The position numbers and the translations under genes were made by a program. From DT-110 sp964342305 (GTDB lineage Bacteria; Bacteroidota; Bacteroidia; Chitinophagales; Saprospiraceae), in the NCBI GenBank assembly GCA_964342305.1, contig CAYFGK010000014.1:8021-72020 (forward strand): a stretch of 64,000 bases of DNA, written 5' to 3'. Numbering within the stretch: the first letter of the stretch is position 1; each line of letters begins with the position of its first letter. This document shows, piece after piece, positions 6,755 to 14,733 of this stretch. A model generated the notes under the pieces. It did no database searches, was not told the DNA's origin, and saw only the letters and a list, made by a program, of their open reading frames with translations.

Positions 6755-8545
6755 TCAGGTCCAATGCTGCATCCACTTTTCCAGTACGGCCAGCTTCCAG
6801 AGTTCCCAGTGCTTTTCCTCCCTGACCAAGCGATCTACGGCACTGCTCTGTATAACCTGGTCATTAACCAGTTTGCCACCGCGAAGTACTTCTGCATACC
6901 ATGGTATGTCCATATAATAGGTGTCGGGTCCGACAAATCCCTGCTTAGGCCGGTCGAGAATGCGCTTTGGCAGGCGATGTTTCAGGTTTTCGTACAGTAA
7001 ATACTTAGTAACATCCTTACGGAAAAACTGCTTCGGTGGCAGCGGAAAAACCGTGTCGAACAGGTCGTTATCGAGAAAGGGAACCCTCACTTCCAGAGAA
7101 TGGGCCATACTCGCCCGGTCGATCTTGGTGAGTACCAGTTCGCCCATGAATGACCGTACATCCAGGCGCTGAAAGGCTTTCAGCGGAGTCAGTTGATCCT
7201 GATAATGAGTCGCGTAAAACCAGTCGGCGTAATCATCCAGGGCTTCCGTCCGGCCGGGATGTAGCAGGTCGGGAAGGTTGTGTTCCGTGAATCGACCCAT
7301 GGACATGGCTTCGGCGTACTGTTCGATCATGAATGATGGATGGCGGCGGGTAAAGCGATCGGTCCACTTTTCTAGCTGGTAGCGCCAGGCGGGCAACGTA
7401 GCCGCCTTCTTTTGCCACCAATAGCCTCCGAACAGCTCATCGGCCCCCTCTCCGGAAAAAACAGCTTTACGGTCGCGGGACGCCAGATCGGAAACCATAT
7501 AGGTCGGAATGATGCTGATATCGGCGATTGGCTCGTCGTAGTGATACACCAGGGTATCCAGCAGGCTTAATTGTTCTTTACCGACGATCGTCTTTTTCAG
7601 CGGGCACCCGAGGTGGTCGGCCACCATTTTGGCGTATTGATCTTCACTTTCCGACCAATTGGTGAAACCGATCGTGAAGGTATTGGGAGTAGTGCCGGCT
7701 TCCCGCATGTAGGCCACCAGAGCGGAGCTATCGTATCCACCACTGAGAAAGGCCCCGATGGGGACATCGCTGCGCAAATGACGACGAACGGATTGACTCA
7801 GTAATGCATCAACCCGCTCCGGCAGGTCTTTTTCCCGGCTGGGATTGGGGTAGGGCATCTCCCAGTAGGCCCGGGGAGAGGAAATATCCGGGCTTTTTTT
7901 GCCGAAAGGCTGAAACAACACATAGTGCCCTGGAGGAACCTTATAGAGCCCCTCCCAAATGGTGCCCGGACTGGGAATGAACCGGTAGGCGAGGTACTGA
8001 CCAATGGCCCGATCGGATACGTTGGGCCGGGACGATTCCCCCTGTAAAATGGCTTTCAGCTCACTGGCCGCATAGAGCGACCCATTGAGCTGACCGTAAT
8101 AAAGAGGTTTGATCCCGTAGCGGTCGCGGGCCAGCAAGAGTTCTCGGGAGGTGGTTTGCCACAAGGCGAAGGCAAACATACCGTTGAGTCGCTGCAGCGC
8201 ATCCAGTCCCCATTCTTCATAGGCGTGGATGATGACCTCGGAATCGGTATCGGATCCGAATTGGTGGCCGCGACCGATCAATTCCTCCCGCAATTCCAGG
8301 TAATTGTAGATCTCTCCGTTGAAGGTAAGCCAGAGGGTACCATCCTCATTGGTCATGGGCTGTTGACCGGTTTCGGAGAGGTCGAGGAAGCTCAGGCGAC
8401 GGTGTCCTAAAGCGACGGTATGGTCCTCGTTGATCCAGGTGCCGGCCCCATCGGGCCCCCGGTGCCTAAGCGTATCTCTCTTTTGCTGAAAGAGGCCTGG
8501 ATCGACGGGCTTATCTGGAGAAATTTGGACGAGGATGCCGCACAT
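6755..8545 (-). CDS. asnB: Asparagine synthetase-type glutamine amidotransferase
   Basis: The start is set at ATG 8545 because maturation exposes Cys2 (MCGILV), the nucleophile of the class II glutaminase domain; this gives 596 residues. A longer frame to 8737 overlaps the UbiA gene and has no family match. The C-terminal synthetase domain has the ATP-pyrophosphatase loop SGGYDSSALVAYM near residue 260 and GEGADELFGGY near 350. The enzyme would use glutamine and ATP to amidate aspartate or another carboxylate. Its place in an operon with UbiA, radical SAM and glycosyltransferase genes suggests amidation of a pathway intermediate rather than general asparagine supply, but this is inference. 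Confidence 0.93.
   Translation of the reverse strand: MCGILVQISPDKPVDPGLFQQKRDTLRHRGPDGAGTWINEDHTVALGHRRLSFLDLSETGQQPMTNEDGTLWLTFNGEIYNYLELREELIGRGHQFGSDTDSEVIIHAYEEWGLDALQRLNGMFAFALWQTTSRELLLARDRYGIKPLYYGQLNGSLYAASELKAILQGESSRPNVSDRAIGQYLAYRFIPSPGTIWEGLYKVPPGHYVLFQPFGKKSPDISSPRAYWEMPYPNPSREKDLPERVDALLSQSVRRHLRSDVPIGAFLSGGYDSSALVAYMREAGTTPNTFTIGFTNWSESEDQYAKMVADHLGCPLKKTIVGKEQLSLLDTLVYHYDEPIADISIIPTYMVSDLASRDRKAVFSGEGADELFGGYWWQKKAATLPAWRYQLEKWTDRFTRRHPSFMIEQYAEAMSMGRFTEHNLPDLLHPGRTEALDDYADWFYATHYQDQLTPLKAFQRLDVRSFMGELVLTKIDRASMAHSLEVRVPFLDNDLFDTVFPLPPKQFFRKDVTKYLLYENLKHRLPKRILDRPKQGFVGPDTYYMDIPWYAEVLRGGKLVNDQVIQSSAVDRLVREEKHWELWKLAVLEKWMQHWT
7894..7910. repeat. Mini-hairpin palindrome, GCC-GAAA-GGC type
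   Basis: TTTTTTTGCCGAAAGGC lies inside the asparagine-synthetase-type gene, which reads the TTTC-loop strand and encodes PFGKK. Confidence 0.6.
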
Positions 8546-8549
8546 AGTA

Positions 8550-9596
8550 TCAGAGGATGTATTTGCGTAATTCGACCCAGAAGGTAAGCTTTTTCCAGGT
8601 ATCCCAGACCCAGCGCCAATGGATGAGGGCCCGGGGGAATAGGAACAAATGCAGCGGGAAAAGCCACCCGAGCCACGGTTTCTGCAATACCAATAAACCC
8701 AGCGCCAAAAGTGGGAAAGTCCCCTCGTAGAAATCATTGAGTACGTACCAAAGACGGTAGACCATACGCTGGCTGAACGACCGGTAAAATTTCCAGCTCC
8801 ACACCCGCAGGGCGTAGGTGAAGAGAAAGAACAGTAAGCCCGCGAGAAAAACGGGGTGGACTGCTGTCGCCAGGATCAGAAGAAGTATCCCTTCCAGTGG
8901 AAGGAATAACCAACTAATCATGTTGGCCGTACGTTTCGGCCCCCACCGCAGAACGAAGGTTCGTACACCCGCCCTACGATCACGATGACGATCTTCCAGC
9001 TGATGCAGGCATATGTTTCGCAGGCCCTTTATCAGCAATAAAAGACTCCCCAGAAAAGCCAATACGGTCCAATCGGGACTGGTCGTGATCTCCGGCGAAG
9101 CGAATATCCCCAAAACGATCCAAACCGGAAAAAGATGTCCGTACCCGGCGTCGCAGAGAACACCCGCCAGCCCCCGTTCTTTCAGGCGAAACGGAGGGAC
9201 AGAGTACAGGGTCAGGGTGATAAGTACACCCAGCCAGGCATAAAACCCAACCGTATACTGAACCAAATAGTACCAGGGCAATGCACCGGCCAGGAGCAAA
9301 AAAACGGTAATTGACAGGTTGACCGACATGGAATACCCGAGCGTTGCATTGGATTTACCTGCCCGTTGGTCGAGGGTTTGGTCGGTGAGGTCATTGAGCC
9401 AATACCCGAAACTGGCGGTACCGAACAGCGAGCAGGTAAATAGCAAGATCGTTTGGACCGGTAGCTGCAAATGGTCCACCCCGAACCACCACAGCGTATA
9501 TAGGATACCTACCAAAGGGGATACCAGGTGGTTCCACCAGAGTACACTGCGAATCTCTTCGGTAAGTCTCCGGACATGTGCTTGAATGGTGGGCAT
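8550..9596 (-). CDS. UbiA family prenyltransferase
   Basis: The 348-residue polytopic membrane protein has about nine hydrophobic segments. The first aspartate-rich motif is LNDLTDQTLDQRAGKSN near residue 70 (N-D-x-x-D-x-x-x-D form). The second is DRHRDRRAGVRTF near residue 200 (D-x-x-x-D-x-x-x-G form). Both bind Mg2+ and the prenyl diphosphate in UbiA enzymes, which prenylate aromatic rings, sugars or other acceptors, or cyclise prenyl chains. Which acceptor is used cannot be read from the sequence. It lies 4 bases before the amidotransferase start and 12 bases after the transglutaminase-like gene. The DxDD protein in the same operon makes an isoprenoid product plausible. Confidence 0.88.
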   Translation of the reverse strand: MPTIQAHVRRLTEEIRSVLWWNHLVSPLVGILYTLWWFGVDHLQLPVQTILLFTCSLFGTASFGYWLNDLTDQTLDQRAGKSNATLGYSMSVNLSITVFLLLAGALPWYYLVQYTVGFYAWLGVLITLTLYSVPPFRLKERGLAGVLCDAGYGHLFPVWIVLGIFASPEITTSPDWTVLAFLGSLLLLIKGLRNICLHQLEDRHRDRRAGVRTFVLRWGPKRTANMISWLFLPLEGILLLILATAVHPVFLAGLLFFLFTYALRVWSWKFYRSFSQRMVYRLWYVLNDFYEGTFPLLALGLLVLQKPWLGWLFPLHLFLFPRALIHWRWVWDTWKKLTFWVELRKYIL

Positions 9597-9608
9597 TAGC
9601 TATGTGAA

Positions 9609-11054
9609 TTATTTCCGGTCTGCCAAAATACGGGCCATTCCCTGCCAATAATAACGGTTGTATTCCATTGGCAGCCGATGCCATATCTGGTAGCATTGCA
9701 AGAACTGGAAGGCAACATTAGTACGCTGGTCGCTGTAGGCATGTTGCATCGATTCTGCGCCCAGCAATTCAACGGCAAGGGTGTGTTTTCGATGGAATTG
9801 CTGCATCAGAGAATCTCTGATCGCCGGGTTCCCTTTGCTCGTGTCCAGGTACACTTGAAATATTTCGGAAAGTGTTCCGGGTCGACGACTATTCCAGGCG
9901 GCTTCAAAGCGGGTGAAATGGTCGGTGAAATTCGGGTCTTCCCAGGGGATTGGGAGTGATAAGAGGGGTTTGTTTCCTTTTTGTTCCCTGGCGACAGACG
10001 TCCAATGTATATCCGGTTCTGTGTTGCCGGGGGTGGTCAGGTGCAGGTGATTCTGTTCTTGCCAGAGGAGCAGGAAGGGATTGACTGCAAAGGTGAATGT
10101 CCGCTCCTGATTGGAAGGAAATACCTCCAGCGGGCCGGTTCGTACTGGGGATCCAGGGTCGGTAACTTGCCAGAGTGGAACATCAAGTATTCCTCCACTA
10201 CCCGCAGGAATATGTACCGTCAATTGTCGATTTGGGGTGCCATCGGGCCAGGTCCCTTCCCGGCAACAGGTCATACTGGTCATGGGTGGGAGCATCCAGG
10301 TTCCGCCCAGCGTGTCGGTAGTTTTAGGAGAGCTAAAATCAGCCTCCGGATCATACTCATCCAGATGGACCAGATCCTGAAAAGGGTGGCCGGGCGGAAA
10401 AATAGAAGGGTAGCCAATGGGTGCCATCTCCAAATCATGTTGTGGATGGATATTTTGGAAGGAGGCTACCTGTCCATCTGCATCCAAAAAACGTACACCG
10501 GTATTTGGGTCATACATCGACCATCCGGTACCCTTTTTTACTTCTGGCACCACGTGCCCCTCCAGTGGCCAAATTCGTGCTGGGTATCCGGCATCCAGCC
10601 ACAGGTGGGCCAGGACCTCTGATTGATCCCCGCAATTTCCGTAACCAATGGAATTGATCACCAGCTCCGGATATTGATACAGGTAAGCAGGAAGTGCTGT
10701 CGTTTGCGGTTTGACAAGGTGATAGGTGAGCCGCCAGAGCGCCTCTGCGGTGTCTTCGGAAGAATACGTGGCCAGGGCCAATGGTAAGAGGTCCGACCTG
10801 GTCAACGGGAAGGTCTCATTGATCGACCAACGAAAGGTCATGTTTTCCCGGCCAGGATTTGTAATAGTCAGTTCAGGTTCTTCCCCTGGAGACACCTCAA
10901 AGGAGCTAATGGTATGCTGTTGGGTAGGTGCCGGAGAGCAGGTATTGATCAGGCTTACGCCAAAAAACAGCGCCAAAATGCTCCATCTGACCTTGCGGTG
11001 CAGCCAGAGGACCCATGCCCGGAGCGTACGACTAATTGACTTGTGCATGATCAT
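9609..11054 (-). CDS. Transglutaminase-like secreted protein
   Basis: The 481-residue protein begins with a basic region and a hydrophobic segment (about residues 22-38) ending in INTCS. Cys39 could be lipidated, but Thr at -1 is a poor lipobox. A transglutaminase/papain-like core is visible: Cys141 in YGNCGDQSEVLA, His167 in LEGHVVPEV and Asp182 in MYDPNTG, in the order expected of a Cys-His-Asp triad. The C-terminal half shows no recognised domain. Members of this fold cut or cross-link peptides. ATG at 11054 overlaps the previous stop in an ATGA junction; an in-frame ATG lies 6 bases later. Confidence 0.7.
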   Translation of the reverse strand: MIMHKSISRTLRAWVLWLHRKVRWSILALFFGVSLINTCSPAPTQQHTISSFEVSPGEEPELTITNPGRENMTFRWSINETFPLTRSDLLPLALATYSSEDTAEALWRLTYHLVKPQTTALPAYLYQYPELVINSIGYGNCGDQSEVLAHLWLDAGYPARIWPLEGHVVPEVKKGTGWSMYDPNTGVRFLDADGQVASFQNIHPQHDLEMAPIGYPSIFPPGHPFQDLVHLDEYDPEADFSSPKTTDTLGGTWMLPPMTSMTCCREGTWPDGTPNRQLTVHIPAGSGGILDVPLWQVTDPGSPVRTGPLEVFPSNQERTFTFAVNPFLLLWQEQNHLHLTTPGNTEPDIHWTSVAREQKGNKPLLSLPIPWEDPNFTDHFTRFEAAWNSRRPGTLSEIFQVYLDTSKGNPAIRDSLMQQFHRKHTLAVELLGAESMQHAYSDQRTNVAFQFLQCYQIWHRLPMEYNRYYWQGMARILADRK

Positions 11055-12040
11055 GATTTGGGCAAACTAGCGAGTGCCTCCAAAAAGAAAGCAGCCGTCA
11101 GGGCAGGGGAACCGGCCCGGAAGTTATGGTCCTTGCTGACAAAATATGGATAGGCTTGCCAGTCGGAATCCTCCATTGTTTTCCACGATTGAAACCAGTC
11201 GCAGGATAAACACTGATCCCCCAGCCCAAGATAATGGAGGGTCGTTACCGCCATGGATTGGGAGAGTGGGTTATCTGCAACAGGTATTCGTCCTTCTTGC
11301 AGCAATACTGGCACTATTTGGGTCAGCGGCTCCAAAGAACGGGTGCCAAAGTGGTAAGCACGGCTGGCGTGATAAAATGGTACGATGGGATCCGCATAGT
11401 ATTGCATGGTCATTTCTTCGGGGCTCGCCAATTGGTCGAGCACGTACTGCACTGTCGGTTGAACCTGCGGATGGTCACCAACGTACAGAAGGACATTGGC
11501 CATGACCGAAGGCTCGTAATCATCCACGCCTAGCATCGGCGATTGAATGGTGGCCTGGCAAACACGGGCATCGCGGCGCAGCCACCACCAAAATCGCGGG
11601 AATCGCATATGGGCTGTCCGGGGCAACACCCAGGTGAGCAGCGGACCGTCCGGTGCTGTATTTCGCAGTATTAAATGTTCGTTCCGGACAGGGATTGCAT
11701 AGCGCTTCAGGAGGTAGGAACATACAGCAGTGTCGTCCAGATCGAGCGGTACGTTATGCGTTTGACCGCCGTGTGGCCAGAACCGCCAAAAGCCATAGCG
11801 TTCCATGGAATCTTCCAGAAAGGGAAGTCCCCGTCGAACCATGCCTTTTGCCTCTGGGTGCTCTAAATGGCTGAGGGCGATCAGAATGTTAGCGTGGACA
11901 AAAGGGGAGGGGTCTTTGGTATGCCAGCCCAGGTCGTGGTACGGGTGCCCCTCGGGATAGGATTCATAACTCAGGAAATGCCCATCGGGCTGTTGGTGCC
12001 GGGAAATAAAATCTAGGATGTTGTCCTGGGAAATGGGCAT
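11051..12040 (-). CDS. Alpha-toroid protein with class II terpene cyclase motif DxDDTA
   Basis: The 329-residue protein is rich in Trp, His and Tyr and in helices. Residues 98-107 read VPLDLDDTAV, matching the D-x-D-D-T-A motif whose middle Asp is the catalytic acid of squalene-hopene and class II diterpene cyclases. N-terminal ILDFISRHQQPDGHF resembles the prenyltransferase/squalene-oxidase alpha-alpha repeat. At 329 residues it can hold one toroid, not the two of known cyclases. It opens the six-gene operon and is translationally coupled to the transglutaminase-like gene. It may protonate and cyclise an isoprenoid made or used by the adjacent UbiA protein, or be a non-catalytic relative. 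Function is unproven. Confidence 0.6.
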   Translation of the reverse strand: MPISQDNILDFISRHQQPDGHFLSYESYPEGHPYHDLGWHTKDPSPFVHANILIALSHLEHPEAKGMVRRGLPFLEDSMERYGFWRFWPHGGQTHNVPLDLDDTAVCSYLLKRYAIPVRNEHLILRNTAPDGPLLTWVLPRTAHMRFPRFWWWLRRDARVCQATIQSPMLGVDDYEPSVMANVLLYVGDHPQVQPTVQYVLDQLASPEEMTMQYYADPIVPFYHASRAYHFGTRSLEPLTQIVPVLLQEGRIPVADNPLSQSMAVTTLHYLGLGDQCLSCDWFQSWKTMEDSDWQAYPYFVSKDHNFRAGSPALTAAFFLEALASLPKS

Positions 12041-12127
12041 AAATAAGGTGGTAATTGTTGGTGTATCGGGTTAGCAAGGGTGGCGCAGAATTACTAGCTT
12101 TAAGCACAAACACAAGAGTCTTCCAGC
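12041..12127. promoter_or_regulatory. Divergent promoter region
   Basis: An 87-base spacer separates the minus-strand operon from the plus-strand oxygenase pair and must hold both promoters. On the plus strand TAGCTTTA at 12095-12102 matches TAnnTTTG except for the last base, with TTAG about 20 bases upstream as a weak -33 box. No convincing minus-strand element was found. Confidence 0.35.
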
Positions 12128-13006
12128 ATGCGTCCCATTTTTAAAGATACCAATCAGCAGGCATTTTTTGCGGAAAACGGATACGTCATCGTCGATTTAC
12201 TGAACGCCGACGAATTGTCGGATATCCGGAAATCGCTTACCGAAATGCGTCCGGACGACGGATTTGCTCCGAAAGGACGAGCCTCCGATTACCATTGTAC
12301 GTTTCTGGACACCAATCTGGATTATAAGGAGGCGGTTTACGACCTGATATGCAAATACTTTCAGCCCTTGCTGGATCGATACGTCCATGAATTCACTATT
12401 CTTAACGGCAATTTTTATGTGAAGCCGGCCGGCAGCGGGACCTTTGAGATCCACCAAAACTGGCACCACAACCCAAGACCCCAGGATACGACACTTACCA
12501 TCTGGTGCCCGCTATTGGATGTCACCCGGAAGAATGGTACCCTCGAAGTCGTTCCCGGGAGTCATAAGATCGTTCCCGATATTGCTACGGTGAATGTGCC
12601 CTACTACTTTAAGAACTTTGAGCAGGCCCTCCTCGATAAATACCTGGAACCCATTCCCCTAAAAGCCGGGCAGGGGCTGCTCTTCGATGATAGTCTGATC
12701 CATTATTCCAGTCAGAACGAAGGGGCGGAACCCCGCACAGCGATCCAGATTGAAACGCACCCGGTGGAGATGCAACCCGTATACTACCATATCGACCGGG
12801 AACAACCGGAAGCGGATTTCGAGGTATTTGAAGTGTCCCGGTCCTTTTTCCTGAACGGCAATATCAACAATATGACACGGCGACCGGAAGGCTTGTCCAG
12901 TATTGGTTTTCAACCCAATATTAATAAACTCCTGACCGAAGAGGAATTTCTGGAGAAAATGGCTGCCGGGCCGACTACCAGAGCTGAATTGTACGCTAAA
13001 ACATAA
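12128..13006 (+). CDS. Phytanoyl-CoA dioxygenase (PhyH) family protein with altered metal motif
   Basis: The 292-residue protein has the PhyH layout: FFAENGYVIVDLL at the N terminus, LEVVPGSHK near residue 140, and the distal His192 (DSLIHYSS) and 2-oxoglutarate-binding Arg203 (EPRTAIQ). The usual HxD motif reads His109-Gln-Asn111 (EIHQNWHH), so the carboxylate ligand is replaced by Asn, with His113 and His114 close by. PhyH enzymes hydroxylate or desaturate lipids, sugars and antibiotics with Fe(II), O2 and 2-oxoglutarate. This one may bind iron differently or be inactive. It is 2 bases upstream of a second oxygenase, so the two are one transcription unit. Confidence 0.8.
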   Translation: MRPIFKDTNQQAFFAENGYVIVDLLNADELSDIRKSLTEMRPDDGFAPKGRASDYHCTFLDTNLDYKEAVYDLICKYFQPLLDRYVHEFTILNGNFYVKPAGSGTFEIHQNWHHNPRPQDTTLTIWCPLLDVTRKNGTLEVVPGSHKIVPDIATVNVPYYFKNFEQALLDKYLEPIPLKAGQGLLFDDSLIHYSSQNEGAEPRTAIQIETHPVEMQPVYYHIDREQPEADFEVFEVSRSFFLNGNINNMTRRPEGLSSIGFQPNINKLLTEEEFLEKMAAGPTTRAELYAKT

Positions 13007-13008
13007 TC

Positions 13009-13854
13009 ATGGCCACCATATCGAATTCCGAACTCTACCCCTTTGACACGTTTCCCGCCGATGATCTTTCTGACCATTCCGATACCGTTCAGCGCATGGA
13101 GGCAGGCGACCTCACCGGAGTGGTCGTGGAAGGCCTGTTTACCCCTGATTTTTGCGCCCGCGTAGTGGCAAGATTCCAACAGGCGGTTCAGGAGGAACCC
13201 GGAAAGCATTTGTATTATCCGGCTCCCTTTGGGCACGTTTTCGGGACCACCCTTATGGAGAATGATCTGCCGGGATATCTGCAGCGAGCCAAACTGACCG
13301 ATCAGGTGTTGGAGGACTGTTTTTTGCATCAGTATAAGGCGACCATCTTTTCCTTCCTGGCACGGTTGGGCAGGGGGTATCGATTCCTGCCTGCAGTACA
13401 TACCGACGGCCAGCGTTTTTCTATGTCGGGCGTACGTATTCTGGAGGGCGGAAAAGAACCCCTGGAGGCACACATCCACCAGGAATTCCCGCTGCATTTC
13501 CCCAGCTATCAGGGTGTTACCCACCAACTCGATCTGGGTACAGAATTAAGCTACTACGTGGTATTGCAAGCTCCGGAGTCAGGTGGCGATCTGGTGTTGT
13601 ATGACCTGACCTGGGAAGATACGCCGGAGGATTACTTAGATTCCTCCGCGTTTATGAGTAAGGTCCGTGCCGATCGACTTCAGTCGGGGGACCGTATGCA
13701 CCTGCGACTCCAGGCAGGAGACGCCATTCTTTTTGCGGCAAATCGCGTCTGGCACCGGGTAGAGCCGGTAGCTGAAAGCTCCCGTCCACGGATCACGGTG
13801 GGTGGTTTTTTGGCGAAAGCCAAAGATAAAAACCACTACGGCCTATTCATTTAG
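13009..13854 (+). CDS. 2OG-Fe(II) oxygenase-like protein
   Basis: The 281-residue protein has a C-terminal double-stranded beta-helix pattern: ELSYYVVLQAPESGGDLVLYD, then LQAGDAILFAANRVWHRVEPV and RPRITVGGFL. The latter hold the distal His and the 2-oxoglutarate-binding Arg. The proximal metal motif is probably His157-Gln-Glu159 (HIHQEF), an HxE version of HxD known in some family members such as clavaminate synthase. The substrate is unknown. Its last 12 bases overlap the end of the convergent glycosyltransferase gene, and a GGC-GAAA-GCC palindrome lies in the codons for FLAKAK. Confidence 0.7.
   Translation: MATISNSELYPFDTFPADDLSDHSDTVQRMEAGDLTGVVVEGLFTPDFCARVVARFQQAVQEEPGKHLYYPAPFGHVFGTTLMENDLPGYLQRAKLTDQVLEDCFLHQYKATIFSFLARLGRGYRFLPAVHTDGQRFSMSGVRILEGGKEPLEAHIHQEFPLHFPSYQGVTHQLDLGTELSYYVVLQAPESGGDLVLYDLTWEDTPEDYLDSSAFMSKVRADRLQSGDRMHLRLQAGDAILFAANRVWHRVEPVAESSRPRITVGGFLAKAKDKNHYGLFI
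13806..13824. repeat. Mini-hairpin palindrome, GGC-GAAA-GCC type
   Basis: TTTTTTGGCGAAAGCCAAA lies inside the oxygenase gene close to its 3' end, in the codons for GFLAKAK, with the GAAA strand as the coding strand. Confidence 0.65.
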
Positions 13855-14733
13855 TAAAGACCTTCCCTGGTCGGACATAACCTCTAAAATGAGCGCTTGA
13901 ATGCGCTCCTGCAAAAGTTGTTCAAAGGGCAGTACATCGGCATTGTCAGCTAACTTCCAGTTGATGGGGACTGCAGAGGGGTACGCTTTTTTAGCAAAAA
14001 GGCTGTCCGGTTTTCTGGTAAAGGTAGCCCCGCAGCCAAATCCAATATTGGTAGTCAGGCTTTGGGCAGGTGCTATGGCCATCGTCTGGCGGGCCCATAA
14101 CCAGAAATTCCATTGAATATCCCAACTCCGCGGGGCCGTTTGGTTCCGGTCGAGAATGGGTGACCAAAAGGACAGATCAAGGCCGATTTGCTTCCGCAAC
14201 CGTTCGCGACAAAGCGGCCAGTCTTTCATCCCATAATCGTAGGTACTCCAGGCATCTGCCCAGGTTGCCCAACCCCAGGGAGGCAAACAAAATCGCGTAA
14301 AAAAGTACTGGTGGGCAGATAATGGGATCTCAGCCAGCTGGTGTCCAAGGATCAGGTCGATGCCTTCATCCGCACGGTACTTCGTGAGCATCTCCTCCAT
14401 GAAGGAAAAAAAGGCAGGTTCGGGCAATACATCATCCTCCAGAATGATGGCTTTGGCCTCTTGGGAAAAAACCCAGTCGAGCCCCTCCGGAATACTGCGG
14501 GCAACCCCCAGATTTTGATCTGCATATTTCCGGTGAACAGGGAAGGGGTAGGGGCCCGCATCGGCTATGGCCCGGCAGACCCCGACACCGGATTCATCTG
14601 CTTTGTTTTTGGGGCCGTCGGAAACCAGGTACAATGCTCGGGGCTCAGCGTGAACGATGCGCTCCAGAACCCGTCGCAAGGGGTTCGGTCGATTATAAAA
14701 AAAGAGGACTACCGCTGTGTTTTGCTCACCCAT
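13843..14733 (-). CDS. GNT-I/HlpA-like glycosyltransferase
   Basis: The 296-residue protein starts with VVLFFYNRPNPLRRVLERI and has LYLVSDGPKNK near residue 35. IILEDDVLPEPAFFSFMEEML near 97 holds the metal-binding acidic motif EDD, and PPWGWATWADAWSTYD lies near 155. This pattern is that of the GNT-I-like GT-A enzymes often annotated as HlpA-like in bacterial surface-glycan loci. It probably adds one sugar to the exported glycan. It is the last gene of the minus-strand glycan operon; its start overlaps the preceding methyltransferase by 8 bases. Confidence 0.8.
   Translation of the reverse strand: MGEQNTAVVLFFYNRPNPLRRVLERIVHAEPRALYLVSDGPKNKADESGVGVCRAIADAGPYPFPVHRKYADQNLGVARSIPEGLDWVFSQEAKAIILEDDVLPEPAFFSFMEEMLTKYRADEGIDLILGHQLAEIPLSAHQYFFTRFCLPPWGWATWADAWSTYDYGMKDWPLCRERLRKQIGLDLSFWSPILDRNQTAPRSWDIQWNFWLWARQTMAIAPAQSLTTNIGFGCGATFTRKPDSLFAKKAYPSAVPINWKLADNADVLPFEQLLQERIQALILEVMSDQGRSLLNE

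Noticed and set aside
7173..7190. Palindrome GCTGAAAGGCTTTCAGC in the amidotransferase gene
   Set aside because: It lacks the GAAA-loop stem architecture and T/A flanks of the mini-hairpin family; one occurrence within coding sequence is likely chance.
8546..8737. N-terminal extension of the asparagine synthetase-type gene
   Set aside because: Starting at 8737 would bury the catalytic Cys2 and overlap the UbiA gene, so the ATG at 8545 was taken.
12271..12280. TCCGAAAGGA in the PhyH gene
   Set aside because: A 3-bp stem without flanking T/A runs; expected by chance in coding DNA.
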